From positions 59,558 through 123,557 of the forward strand of contig NZ_FQYI01000008.1 of assembly GCF_900141665.1 (NCBI RefSeq): 64,000 nt of DNA, given 5' to 3'. A model generated the notes under the pieces. It was not told the DNA's origin. It saw nothing but the letters and a program-made list of their open reading frames with translations, and did not search any database. Positions 1-8,225 of the stretch are shown piece by piece. Positions within the stretch are counted from its first letter, which is position 1. Every line of letters begins with the position of its first letter. Position numbers and translations under genes: made by a program. Source of the DNA: Cruoricaptor ignavus. GTDB taxonomy: Bacteria > Bacteroidota > Bacteroidia > Flavobacteriales > Weeksellaceae.

Positions 1-107
1 ATAAATTATTAAATTAATCGGCTGTTTTTTTACATATTTGTTAAATTTTGAAAGAAATGACATTTATCATAAACATTATGATTCCAGTTTAAGAGATTGC
101 AATCCAC

Positions 108-136
108 AAAAAAAAGCCACCCTATGAGGATGGCTT
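108..136 (-). terminator. Rho-independent terminator of the secreted-protein gene
   Basis: An inverted repeat (115-135, one G-U pair on the minus strand) is followed on the minus strand by eight T. It lies 22 bases past the stop codon of the leftward gene ending at 158. Bases 1-107 show no gene I can support. Confidence 0.75.
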
Positions 137-157
137 TTCTTAATGCAAAAAACTCGA

Positions 158-2842
158 TTACTTCACCACAACTTTCAGGCTCTGGCCTTCGCTGGTTTTG
201 ATGATGTAGATGCCTTTCTGAAGACCGGCAGTGCTCACCGCAGAAGCTTTAGCGCCCTTCCTCACCAGCTTGCCAGTCATATCGTAAATCTCAAAATCCA
301 CCGCTTTGCTGAAATGCAGATCAGCACCCTGATTCACAGGGTTCGGATAAGCGGATAGGCCGTTTCTCACGCTGCGCTCATTCGTCTTCAAAATTGAGCC
401 GCCCAATTCATAAATCGAAATGGTGCCGCTGATTTCGTTGGCCACCAATACATAGCCCTTGCCGTTGCCAGAATCTTCCTGCGAAATGTACAGCACGCCT
501 TCCGGACCAAGGTCTCCTTTTTCACGCGCATTCTGATAATCTACGAAAACAGGGCTCTGCGGATTGGTAACATCGTACGCCAGAACGCCGCCCACTCTTT
601 CCAGCGTGATGAACGCGAAAGTTTTCCCGCCGATTTCCGCCAACGCTACGCCTTCAGGCTCAGGGCCTTTGGAATGGCTCCTGCCTTTTATCTTCACTTT
701 TTCGTGGTCGGAATTGAAGAACTTCGGATACTTCGCCAGCGTAATGCGCTCAATCTGATCGCCGCTGTCGAAAACCAGCTGCTTTGTATCGGCGTTGAAA
801 ATCGAGAACGACCTTGCGCCCACATTGTTGATTTCTTCAAAAACGCCGTCCCCATCGTTATCGCCATTCAGGTTCGTTACACGGAATCTGCCCAGGTTGT
901 AGCTCTGTTTCAGCATTTCAGCCTGTGGGAAATTCGCAGGGTTCAGTTTATAATTGGCGTTGCCCACCGTGGTTCTTTCGTTCAGAGCGCTGAATTCTTT
1001 CTCGTCGCCTTCGTTGGCGGTGATGATGTAGTTCACGCCGTTCACCTGGTAAGTCTGCGCTGCATCAGGGATGTAGAAGGACTTCACGGGCCAGTTGGCA
1101 ATTAGGATTTCACCGTTGCTATCGCTCGCATCAAAACCGTTGCCCGGCTGGCTCGTATCCTTTTTGCCAAGGCCCCAAACATCAGTCAGCGTCTTAGTCG
1201 CCAAATCGATTTCCGCGATGCCGTTATTTTCCTGAAGCGTTACAAAGGCCTTCCTGCTGTCCGCCGTTATCGTAATGTATTCCGGCTCAATGTCTTGGTA
1301 AATCGTGTTGTCTTTCTTCAGGTGCCTCAGGCCTTTGGCAATCAGTTCATCCTGGGTGAATTTCTTGAAATCCACAGTGGTCACCTGGCTTTGCGAAAGA
1401 TTCGAAATTCCGCCGGAAATATCGATGATGCTCACCGTGCCCTCAGGGTCATTGTCGTACGCAGCGTTTGGCTCGCCTTCATTAGCCGTCAGAACTAATT
1501 TTCCGTCTGGCGAGAAAGTCACCATATCAGGCAGCGCACCCACGGTAACCTGCTTCAGGAAATCACCGTTTGGATTGAAGAAAACCACGGAACCATTTTG
1601 CTGTTCGTCCGCATTTGGCGAAACTATGGCCACCAGATCATTCTTCACGGCCACGCTCGTTACGCCACCATAAGGCTTCATATCGATGGTTTTGAAAACC
1701 GACGGCATTTCAGGGTTGCTGAAATCGATGATGTCTACCACGCCAGTTATAGCACTGATGGCGAAAAGCCGCTTGGTTCCCGGGTGAAACGCCAGGATCT
1801 CCACAGAGCTTTTGTTCGCGCCTGAAGGATCGAAGCTTCCCTTGTAGTTCATCGTAAGTTCCGTGGTGCTTTGCGGCGCAGCCTTGTCATTATCCACTAT
1901 GTAAACCGTGGCCAGCGTATTGCCCTTAGTTTCCGCATTCACAGGGTTTTGCAGTTCCAGGTTAAAATATTCGGCATGCTGCTCATTCGCATCGCTGTCA
2001 TCGATTATAGGGATGCTCACCGCATACTCCGTTTGCCCCGGTACGATGGTAATGGTCTGATTGCTGAATGAAAAATCGCTGCCGTTTTCCGCCGTGTTGA
2101 ATTCCGCAGGTTTCAGCACCAGGTCCACGCTTCCAGCTACAGGATTTTCAACTTTAACGATGAAATTCAGCGTGCCGGCATTTTCCTTCACGCTAATGAA
2201 GTTTTTATCAAAAGAAACTGTCGCAGGCGTATTTTGCTGCGCGATGCCGCTATCCAGCGTGAAATTATCAAAGCGGTTGTTCCCTTTTGTTCCGCCGCCA
2301 GCCTCGGAAAATTCTACCTTTAGCTTAAAGTTCGGGTTGTTGTTCGCCGCAGCTATTTGGGTAAAATCCAGCGTTATCAGTTCAGGGTTGCCGTCCTTAG
2401 GATTTACCGTCTGGAAGTTCGTCCAGCTGCTACCATCCGTGGTGTAATACCAGGTTTGCGTGCCGGCACCCTGGCCAGAACGCCTTGTGGCAAATTTCAC
2501 CACGATGTTATCGTAGCCTGTCGTAGGCAAAGAAAAAGTGAGAATGCCATCAATCGGGTTGTTATAGCGAAGGTGCGCACCCGCAGGATCGCCGTTTCTC
2601 GCATTCAGATTTTCAACATCGAAGTTCTGCTTCGTTCCGCCGGCAGGATCGATTTTACTCACTGCGGTATTTGTAGCCACGATGGAAGCGCCGTTTACCA
2701 GGCTTACATTGGGCGCAAGCAATTTAGCTTCTGTGGAATTGTCGTTAAAATTCCAGTAGTGCACCAGGGTTTGTGCCGTGCCGAAAGACGATGCGGCAAA
2801 GGCCGTCATCACCAGGCCTTTAAAGAGCAGATTTTGTTTCAT
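158..2842 (-). CDS. Secreted choice-of-anchor I family protein with T9SS sorting domain
   Basis: This 894-residue protein starts with a Sec signal peptide (about residues 1-24, ending near FGTAQ). An N-terminal beta-rich region to about 200 is followed by a Calx-beta-like domain (about 205-320). A long beta-propeller-like region of the choice-of-anchor I type (about 335-805), related to secreted phytase/alkaline-phosphatase-like proteins, comes next. The last 75 residues look like a type IX secretion sorting domain (AYPNPVNQG, then a GIYIIKT-like strand and a VVVK end). It is therefore expected to be exported and kept at the surface or released. It stands alone on the minus strand with its own terminator. 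The substrate is not evident; a phosphatase or nuclease role is only an inference from related families. Confidence 0.85.
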   Translation of the reverse strand: MKQNLLFKGLVMTAFAASSFGTAQTLVHYWNFNDNSTEAKLLAPNVSLVNGASIVATNTAVSKIDPAGGTKQNFDVENLNARNGDPAGAHLRYNNPIDGILTFSLPTTGYDNIVVKFATRRSGQGAGTQTWYYTTDGSSWTNFQTVNPKDGNPELITLDFTQIAAANNNPNFKLKVEFSEAGGGTKGNNRFDNFTLDSGIAQQNTPATVSFDKNFISVKENAGTLNFIVKVENPVAGSVDLVLKPAEFNTAENGSDFSFSNQTITIVPGQTEYAVSIPIIDDSDANEQHAEYFNLELQNPVNAETKGNTLATVYIVDNDKAAPQSTTELTMNYKGSFDPSGANKSSVEILAFHPGTKRLFAISAITGVVDIIDFSNPEMPSVFKTIDMKPYGGVTSVAVKNDLVAIVSPNADEQQNGSVVFFNPNGDFLKQVTVGALPDMVTFSPDGKLVLTANEGEPNAAYDNDPEGTVSIIDISGGISNLSQSQVTTVDFKKFTQDELIAKGLRHLKKDNTIYQDIEPEYITITADSRKAFVTLQENNGIAEIDLATKTLTDVWGLGKKDTSQPGNGFDASDSNGEILIANWPVKSFYIPDAAQTYQVNGVNYIITANEGDEKEFSALNERTTVGNANYKLNPANFPQAEMLKQSYNLGRFRVTNLNGDNDGDGVFEEINNVGARSFSIFNADTKQLVFDSGDQIERITLAKYPKFFNSDHEKVKIKGRSHSKGPEPEGVALAEIGGKTFAFITLERVGGVLAYDVTNPQSPVFVDYQNAREKGDLGPEGVLYISQEDSGNGKGYVLVANEISGTISIYELGGSILKTNERSVRNGLSAYPNPVNQGADLHFSKAVDFEIYDMTGKLVRKGAKASAVSTAGLQKGIYIIKTSEGQSLKVVVK

Positions 2843-3007
2843 TGCAATTTTTTGTGAAACGCAAAAATCATCAAAAACTGCCGAATTTCGATAAGAAATT
2901 TGTTAAGGAATTGTTAAATCAAAAGCTTATGGCAGCTTTCTTTTAGCCAATGGGCATCTTGGCTCTCAAGTCTTGGTTCTCAGATCTAAAGCCTTAGCTC
3001 AAAAGCC

Positions 3008-4771
3008 CTACATCCTGTCCACAGTCTCAATCCCGAGCAGTTTCAGCGATGATTTTATCACCGCCGCTGTTTGCCGCGAAAGTTCAATGCGGAAGTTTTT
3101 CACCGCCTCATCGCCGTTGTTCAGAATCGGGTTGTTCTGGTAAAACGAGTTGTAAGATTTCACCAAATCATAAACGAAATTGGCGATGAGTGCGGGGCTC
3201 AGGCTTGCCGCCGCCTTGGAAACCGTTTCTCTGTAGCTGCCAATCAGCGCCATTAGTTCCTTCTCAAACGCATTCAGCGAAACATTGGCAAAATCCATTT
3301 TTCCCGCACCTTCTGCCTTGGATAAAAGCGACTGAATCCGTGCGTAAGTGTACTGGATGAACGGCCCCGTATTGCCCTCGAAATCCACGCTTTTCTTCGG
3401 GTCGAAGAGCATTTTTTTCTTCGGGTCCACCTTTAGCATAAAATATTTCAGCGCACCAAGCCCTATGATCTCGTAGGATGCCTCCTTTTGCGCTTCGCTC
3501 AGGCCTTCCATCTTGCCCAGTTCCTGCGCCTTAGCCTTGGCCGTTTCGTACATTTCCTGCATCAGGTCGTCGGCATCCACCACATTGCCTTCGCGCGATT
3601 TCATTTTGCCCTCCGGCAATTCCACCATCCCGTAAGAAAGGTGGTAAAGGCTGTCCGCCCATTTGTAGCCCAGTTTTTTAAGGATTTTAAACAGCACCTG
3701 GAAATGATAATCCTGCTCATTTCCCACGGTGTAGATGAGTTGGGTAATCTCGTTTTGTTCAAACCTTTGCACCGCCGTTCCCAAATCCTGGGTCATATAA
3801 ACCGAGGTGCCGTCCGCACGAAGCAGCAATTTTTGGTCGAGACCTTCATCCGCCAAATCCACCCAGACGGAGCCGTCTTCTCTTCGGTAAAACACACCTT
3901 CATCTAAGCCTTTCTGAATCAAATCTTTGCCGAGAAGGTAGGTCTCGCTTTCGTACTGAATCTGGTCAAAAGATACGCCGAGCCTTCGGTAGGTTTCGTT
4001 GAAACCGGCATAAACCCAGGCATTCATTTCGCGCCAAAGATTCCGCACGGCTTTGTCGTTCTGCTCCCATTTCACCAGCATTTCCTGCGCTTCCAGTATG
4101 CTTGCCGCCTGCCTTTTCGCCTCGTCTTCTCTAAGGCCTTTCTCCTGTAAGGCCCTGGCTTCATCCTTGTAAACCTTGTCGAACTCCACATAATATTTCC
4201 CGACAAGGTGGTCACCCTTCATCCCTGAATTTTCTGGCGTTTCCTTTCTGCCGGATTTTTCCCACGCCAGCATCGATTTGCAGATGTGTATGCCACGGTC
4301 ATTGATGATTTGCGTTTTGATGACATCGTAGCCGTCTTCCTGCAGGATTTGCGAAACCGACCAGCCCAGAAGGTTGTTCCTGATGTGCCCAAGGTGCAGC
4401 GGCTTATTGGTATTCGGCGAGGAGAATTCCACCATTACGGTTTCGTTGCGCTGTGGTTTCTGGCGAAGGTTTTCAATGCCTTGGCGGAAATCTTCCAGCA
4501 GGTGTTCATCTTTGATTTTAAGGTTCAGGAAGCCCTTCACCACATTAAAGCTCTCCACGAAAACCAGCCGTTCCTGAAGCCTGCCCCCCAATTCCTTCCC
4601 GATTTCATCAGGGCTTTTCTTCAGCAGTTTCACCAGCGGAAAAATCACCACCGTAAAATCGCCTTCGAAGCCATCCTTCGTCGGCTGAACTTCCGGCGCA
4701 GCATTCTCCAGCTGAAAATCATCCTTCAGCACACTCAAAATTACCGAAGCAATCGTCGCCTTTATACTCAT
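3008..4771 (-). CDS. argS: Arginyl-tRNA synthetase
   Basis: This cytoplasmic class I synthetase charges tRNA-Arg with arginine. The N-terminal arginyl-tRNA synthetase domain is followed by the HIGH-type motif HLGHIRNN (near residue 125), a KMSK-type region reading KMKSREGNVV, and the DALR anticodon-binding domain at the C terminus. It has 587 residues, a normal length. I place the start at ATG 4771; an upstream TTG at 4777 is in frame but less likely. A TAnnTTTG box lies at 4789-4796. Codon use is GC-rich like the left flank, so it looks like resident chromosome. Confidence 0.97.
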   Translation of the reverse strand: MSIKATIASVILSVLKDDFQLENAAPEVQPTKDGFEGDFTVVIFPLVKLLKKSPDEIGKELGGRLQERLVFVESFNVVKGFLNLKIKDEHLLEDFRQGIENLRQKPQRNETVMVEFSSPNTNKPLHLGHIRNNLLGWSVSQILQEDGYDVIKTQIINDRGIHICKSMLAWEKSGRKETPENSGMKGDHLVGKYYVEFDKVYKDEARALQEKGLREDEAKRQAASILEAQEMLVKWEQNDKAVRNLWREMNAWVYAGFNETYRRLGVSFDQIQYESETYLLGKDLIQKGLDEGVFYRREDGSVWVDLADEGLDQKLLLRADGTSVYMTQDLGTAVQRFEQNEITQLIYTVGNEQDYHFQVLFKILKKLGYKWADSLYHLSYGMVELPEGKMKSREGNVVDADDLMQEMYETAKAKAQELGKMEGLSEAQKEASYEIIGLGALKYFMLKVDPKKKMLFDPKKSVDFEGNTGPFIQYTYARIQSLLSKAEGAGKMDFANVSLNAFEKELMALIGSYRETVSKAAASLSPALIANFVYDLVKSYNSFYQNNPILNNGDEAVKNFRIELSRQTAAVIKSSLKLLGIETVDRM

Positions 4772-4788
4772 CTGCAAAAATTCTCCCG

Positions 4789-4796
4789 CAAAGATA
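4789..4796 (-). promoter_or_regulatory. Bacteroidota -7 box upstream of argS
   Basis: On the minus strand this reads TATCTTTG, matching TAnnTTTG, and ends 17 bases before ATG 4771, which implies a short leader. A clear -33 TTTG is not seen. Confidence 0.55.
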
Positions 4797-4910
4797 ATAA
4801 GATTGATGCTAAGGATGGTTGAGGATTAGGTTCAGGTTAAGGCTAAGGTTGAGGATACAGTCTGCTAATGCATATTTTAAAAATGGTCAAGGGCTTTTCA
4901 ATATAAAAGA

Positions 4911-5135
4911 AACTCTGTGTCTCCGTGGTTTAAACTTAAACACGGCGGCACGGTTTTTTTTCTTTACTCTTGTAAAAACACGGAAAACACGGATTTCTTC
5001 TTAACAATTAATAAAAACTCCGTGTCTCTGTGTTTGCTGAAGATTCAATCAACTAAACGCTGTGTCTCCGTGGTTTAAATTAAACACGGCGGCACGGATT
5101 TCTTAACAATTTAAAAACTGTGTGGTTCTGCGGTT
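4911..5135. repeat. Degenerate intergenic repeats (CTGTGTCTCCGTGGTTTAAA type)
   Basis: Between argS and rnhB (4778-5294, no gene supported) there are at least four related units: near 4911, 5016, 5055 and 5117. Two of them continue into an identical cacggcggcacgg block at 4941 and 5084. Spacing is irregular and units are degenerate, so this is not CRISPR. Similar 'ctctgtgtctctgtgg' intergenic repeats are, as far as I recall, common in flavobacterial genomes. A purine-rich run of aggtt-like hexamers precedes them at about 4815-4860. Confidence 0.6.
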
Positions 5136-5171
5136 TAAAAATTGCCTTCTCGGAGATTGCCTTTCGGAAAC

Positions 5172-5243
5172 TCCAATACGACACCATTACAAATGCATTA
5201 CAAGTGCAATATGCTATTGCTCTAGTATTGCACCTGTATTGGA
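5172..5243. repeat. Nested inverted repeat upstream of rnhB
   Basis: TCCAATAC (5172-5179) pairs with GTATTGGA (5236-5243). Inside, GTGCAATA (5204-5211) pairs with TATTGCAC (5226-5233). It has no T-run, so it looks like a structured element or protein site rather than a terminator. Confidence 0.5.
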
Positions 5244-5282
5244 CTTGCTGGGCATAAAACTAATTATTTATCCATTATCCCC

Positions 5283-5290
5283 TATCTTTG
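5283..5290 (+). promoter_or_regulatory. -7 box immediately before rnhB
   Basis: TATCTTTG matches the TAnnTTTG box and ends only four bases before the rnhB ATG at 5295. Transcription would then begin at or next to the start codon, giving a leaderless or near-leaderless mRNA. Confidence 0.5.
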
Positions 5291-5294
5291 CCCG

Positions 5295-5906
5295 ATGAGA
5301 TTGCGGCGGAGGTTTACGAAGGAATATCTGGAGGCAGGCTGTGATGAGGTGGGCAGAGGCTGCCTTTGCGGGCCGGTGGTTGCCGCAAGCGTGATTCTCA
5401 GCCCGAAGTTCCAGGCGGGCTACATCACGGATTCCAAAATGCTCAGCGCGAAAAAGCGGCTGGAAGTCGACCAATATATCAGGGAGCATTGCCTTGCATT
5501 TGCCATTGCGGAAGTTGGCGTGGAAACCATCGACCGCCACAACATCCTGAACGCCAGCATCCACGCTATGCACCTGGCCTTGGAGAACCTGCACACCCAG
5601 CCGGAATTTATCCTGGTGGACGGCAACCGCTTCCACCCGTACAATTTCATCCCGCACCAATGCATCGTGAAGGGCGACAGCAAATTCCTGAGCATAGCCT
5701 GCGCCTCCATATTGGCGAAGAATTATCGCGACAGCCTGATGATGCGGCTTCACGAGGAATTCCCTGAATACGGCTGGGACCGCAATATGGGCTACTGCAC
5801 GAAGGAGCACCGCGAAGCACTGATGAAATTCGGGCCTACGGTGCATCATCGGAAATCTTTTCGGCTGGATTATTTTCCTACGGAAGAAGTACTTGCTAAT
5901 TCGTGA
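5295..5906 (+). CDS. rnhB: Ribonuclease HII
   Basis: RNase HII removes RNA from RNA-DNA hybrids and excises misincorporated ribonucleotides in the cytoplasm. The signature AGCDEVGRG, with catalytic Asp and Glu, is near residues 14-22, followed by GPVVAASVIL. Later acidic residues occur in ILVDGN and in the segment beginning KGDSKFLSIACASILAK. The length of 203 residues is normal. Start ATG 5295 fits the family. GC content is high, like argS. The tRNA gene follows 30 bases downstream. Confidence 0.95.
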   Translation: MRLRRRFTKEYLEAGCDEVGRGCLCGPVVAASVILSPKFQAGYITDSKMLSAKKRLEVDQYIREHCLAFAIAEVGVETIDRHNILNASIHAMHLALENLHTQPEFILVDGNRFHPYNFIPHQCIVKGDSKFLSIACASILAKNYRDSLMMRLHEEFPEYGWDRNMGYCTKEHREALMKFGPTVHHRKSFRLDYFPTEEVLANS

Positions 5907-5914
5907 AAAATTTC

Positions 5915-5922
5915 TATATTTG
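5915..5922 (+). promoter_or_regulatory. -7 box for the tRNA gene
   Basis: TATATTTG lies 14 bases before the mature tRNA 5' end and matches the TAnnTTTG consensus. Confidence 0.6.
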
Positions 5923-5936
5923 CACCACCAAAAATT

Positions 5937-6010
5937 GGCGAGGTAGCTCAGATGGTTAGAGCGCAGGATTCATAACCCTGAGGTCACGGGTTCAATTCCC
6001 GTCTTCGCTA
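5937..6010 (+). tRNA. tRNA-Met (anticodon CAT)
   Basis: The sequence folds as a cloverleaf: acceptor GGCGAGG pairs with CTTCGCT (two G-U pairs), the anticodon loop TTCATAA gives CAT, and the T stem ACGGG/CCCGT encloses TTCAATT. CCA is not encoded. The first pair is G-U rather than the C-A mismatch of classical initiators, so elongator Met is preferred; a lysidine-modified Ile tRNA cannot be excluded by eye. The last 17 bases are part of the prophage attachment core, which regenerates an intact gene. Confidence 0.9.
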
Positions 6011-6015
6011 CAAAC
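5994..6015 (+). other. attL core (22 bp)
   Basis: The sequence starting AATTCCCGTCTTCGCTAC and ending AAAC is identical to 51262-51283. It covers the tRNA T-stem and acceptor 3' strand plus five bases downstream. The flanking bases differ on both sides (c/c here, t/a at attR), which fixes the repeat length. Confidence 0.92.
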
Positions 6016-6040
6016 CGCCCGATGAACAGGGCGGTTTTTT
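6012..6040 (+). terminator. Terminator after the tRNA
   Basis: AAACCGCCC (6012-6020) pairs with GGGCGGTTT (6029-6037), followed by a T-run. It lies on the phage side of the attachment core, so the phage supplies the terminator for the reconstructed tRNA gene. Confidence 0.85.
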
Positions 6041-6041
6041 A

Positions 6042-6064
6042 TTTTTATCCCCATTTTTATCCCC
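6042..6064 (+). repeat. Tandem TTTTTATCCCC repeats near attL
   Basis: Two copies (6042-6052, 6054-6064) lie just inside attL. The same motif occurs just inside attR (51148-51158). Their position fits integrase or excisionase arm-type sites; this is inference. Confidence 0.45.
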
Positions 6065-6072
6065 ATTTTTCC

Positions 6073-6080
6073 TATATTTG
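6073..6080 (+). promoter_or_regulatory. -7 box upstream of ssb
   Basis: TATATTTG matches TAnnTTTG and ends 19 bases before the ssb ATG at 6100. This could be the promoter for the whole ssb to folE block, because no clear terminator is seen between these genes. Confidence 0.55.
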
Positions 6081-6099
6081 CATACCACACGACAACTAT

Positions 6100-6477
6100 A
6101 TGCTCAATATCATTGCCGCAGGAAATTTAACGAAGGATGCGAACGCAAGGGAGGTAATCAGCGATAAGGGAAATTCATTCGCCGTTCAATTCACTATCGC
6201 TATCAATGAAAAGTACGGCGACAAGGAAAACGCTACCTTCCTACCCTGCACCTATTGGACTAAATCGGATAAGATTGTACAGTATTTAACGAAAGGAAAG
6301 GCTGTCATTCTCCATATAGACTGGTATTCAAACACCGAGAAGGATGGAAGATATTGGCAGGACTTCCGAGTGAGAAAATTGGAGTTTCAGAAAGGTAGCA
6401 CTCCTTCAGAATCAGCAACAGTTAAAAATTCAGCGCAGGATTTATTAGATGATGAAGATGATGACTTACCATTCTAA
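6100..6477 (+). CDS. ssb: Phage single-stranded DNA-binding protein
   Basis: This 125-residue OB-fold protein would coat single-stranded DNA during phage replication. It begins MLNIIAAGNLTKDA and shows the strand pattern of SSB (FTIAINEKYGDK, then FLPCTYW). It ends in an acidic tail with the DDDLPF-type tip that docks partner proteins. I chose ATG 6100 because the in-frame upstream stretch from 6022 overlaps the promoter box. It is the first gene inside attL on the plus strand. Confidence 0.88.
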   Translation: MLNIIAAGNLTKDANAREVISDKGNSFAVQFTIAINEKYGDKENATFLPCTYWTKSDKIVQYLTKGKAVILHIDWYSNTEKDGRYWQDFRVRKLEFQKGSTPSESATVKNSAQDLLDDEDDDLPF

Positions 6478-6482
6478 GAGAT

Positions 6483-6773
6483 ATGAGAGCCCTCAAGAAA
6501 TTAAGTCAAATCGCAGAGGCTATACAGCAGGAAACAGGGATTTCAGCAGAGCAGATGAGAAAGAACATCCGAAGGCAGGAAGTGGTAAACGCACGGATTC
6601 TTCTCTCCTATATCGCCGTGGTGGAGTATATGCTATCACAAACCGAAACAGCGAGGTTTCTTAATGTTAAGCAACCAGCCGTAGCGCATTATCTGAGAAC
6701 GATGAGAAACGAACTTACATATGATAAAAATTTAAAAAAAAGGCTTGAAGATTGCAAAAAAAAATTAAAATAA
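6483..6773 (+). CDS. Small DnaA domain IV-like helix-turn-helix protein
   Basis: This 96-residue, strongly basic protein has a central region (about 33-75, VVNARILLSYIAV... TETARFLNVKQPAVAHYL) that reads like a DnaA C-terminal or other helix-turn-helix DNA-binding domain. It follows ssb by five bases. Replication or regulatory DNA binding is likely, but the exact family is not certain. Confidence 0.55.
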   Translation: MRALKKLSQIAEAIQQETGISAEQMRKNIRRQEVVNARILLSYIAVVEYMLSQTETARFLNVKQPAVAHYLRTMRNELTYDKNLKKRLEDCKKKLK

Positions 6774-6800
6774 TCTATATCCATTAGTTATATTTTTTAT

Positions 6801-7442
6801 ATGAGTAGAAAAATTAAAATCAGCGACTTGCATCAGGATGACAAGAACTTCAACAAGCACACTGAAAGAGGTATGGCGCTGCTTGAGAAATCCATTGAAA
6901 AGGTAGGAGTAATAGAATCCATCACGGTTTCGTCGGACGATAAAATCATTAGTGGCAATGCACGCCACGAGGTGATGGGGAGGAAGTTTGATGGTGTTGA
7001 GCCTATAGTTATTGAAACTGATGGGACAAGACCCGTAATTTTCAAAAGAACAGACATTCAGTCCGATACAAAGCAGTTTCACGAAGCCGCACTACTTGCT
7101 AACACAGTGGCGAAAAAGAATATTGATTTGGACTTATCGCTGATAGAAGAAGTGGCGGTTGAAGAATATGGAATTGAGATTGAGGAACTGGGAGTTGAAC
7201 AGACTGTGTGGGACACTGACTTTAACCTTGATGACTATTTTGACAACAAAGGTGGTAACGAGAAACCGATTGATGGAGAAATTAGAGAGATTGTACTCCA
7301 GTATGATAAAGAAACGTTTGAATCAGTATCCAATGTGCTCGCAGAAATCAGTAAGAGGTTTTCGTTAGAAAATAATAAATCAGCATCTGTTTTAAAACTC
7401 ATTGAGATATACAATGATAGTAGAAGGTCAGGAGAATCTTAA
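6801..7442 (+). CDS. ParB/sulfiredoxin-fold domain protein
   Basis: This 213-residue protein has an N-terminal ParB-like nuclease domain: a 'sdLhqdd.N.n.H' start, then a GVIESITVSSDDKIISGNAR segment whose GNARHE (about 52-57) stands at the place of the ParB GxRR box. The acidic C-terminal half is unassigned. Its 3' end overlaps the start of dpdA, so the two are translationally linked. Similar ParB-like genes accompany DNA-modification genes in phages, so a role in targeting or regulating modification is plausible, but this is inference. Confidence 0.75.
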   Translation: MSRKIKISDLHQDDKNFNKHTERGMALLEKSIEKVGVIESITVSSDDKIISGNARHEVMGRKFDGVEPIVIETDGTRPVIFKRTDIQSDTKQFHEAALLANTVAKKNIDLDLSLIEEVAVEEYGIEIEELGVEQTVWDTDFNLDDYFDNKGGNEKPIDGEIREIVLQYDKETFESVSNVLAEISKRFSLENNKSASVLKLIEIYNDSRRSGES

Positions 7443-8223
7443 AGTCTTTTTTGCAGGAGCAGAAAATAAGGGACATTTTGAAGTGTATAAAAATTGTGGA
7501 GTAAAATATTCACTATACTCTGCCTACGGTTTCATCAAGACAGGATTCAAGAAAAGTGACATCCCAGATTATATTATTAGAAATCAAAGAAGAGTCATAC
7601 AAGATAGTGGTCTATTTACGCTGATGTATGGCAGCCATAAAATCGTAAGTCCTAAGAGAGAGATTGAGGAATGGTATGCTAAGCTGGTTGATTTTACCAA
7701 CTCACTTGAAAAAAAGCCAATCGTTGTAGAGGTTGACTGTCAAAAGATAACGGGGGTAGAACACGCTTGGGATTTAAGGGAAAGGATGAAGAAAGACTTA
7801 CCAGGAGTTAGGCAGATAAATGTTCTCCATGTAGATGATGGTCAAAAAGGGATGGATAGAATGATTGAATTCAGCGACTATATAGCGTTAGCCCTGCCAA
7901 TTAGTAGATGTAATAGGATGAAAGAATACTTCGTTAAAGCAAGTAACTATATTAAGAGTAAGAAGCCTGAAATAGACATACATTTGCTCGGGATGACTGA
8001 CTTAGATGTGTTGAGTCGGTTAAAATTTTGTACATCCGCCGACAGCACATCTCATCTTTCTTTCGTCAGGTATGGATATATCGGTGGTAAAAGTATTAAA
8101 AACATAGACATTGATAGACTCAACGATAAATTCTTGTCTAAGAATAAGACTAGCCTATGTGCAAGTTTGGGAGTGTATCACAGGTTGAATGATTATAGGA
8201 AGAGAGTAGGAAATCAAAATTAA
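7414..8223 (+). CDS. dpdA: DpdA-like 7-deazaguanine DNA transglycosylase (TGT-like)
   Basis: This 269-residue TGT-fold enzyme is expected to swap guanine in DNA for a 7-deazaguanine base. Counting from ATG 7414, the motif QDSGLF (Asp near 64) matches the tRNA-guanine transglycosylase DSG motif. VEVDC (near 108) matches the next core strand, and SADSTS (Asp near 210) matches the nucleophile region typical of phage DpdA. It is much shorter than bacterial tRNA TGT (about 370 residues) and shows no CxCxxC zinc motif, both arguing for DpdA. I chose ATG 7414; a TTG at 7402 is in frame. It overlaps the ParB-like gene by 29 bases and lies 2 bases before queC. Confidence 0.85.
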   Translation: MIVEGQENLKVFFAGAENKGHFEVYKNCGVKYSLYSAYGFIKTGFKKSDIPDYIIRNQRRVIQDSGLFTLMYGSHKIVSPKREIEEWYAKLVDFTNSLEKKPIVVEVDCQKITGVEHAWDLRERMKKDLPGVRQINVLHVDDGQKGMDRMIEFSDYIALALPISRCNRMKEYFVKASNYIKSKKPEIDIHLLGMTDLDVLSRLKFCTSADSTSHLSFVRYGYIGGKSIKNIDIDRLNDKFLSKNKTSLCASLGVYHRLNDYRKRVGNQN

Positions 8224-8225
8224 AT

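Noticed and set aside
4911..5135. Repeat field that could be mistaken for a CRISPR array
   Set aside because: Units are degenerate, unevenly spaced and have no unique spacers of constant length. No cas genes are in the window.
5268..5849. 193-codon minus-strand frame opposite rnhB
   Set aside because: RNase HII on the plus strand is unmistakable, and the antisense frame has no family features.
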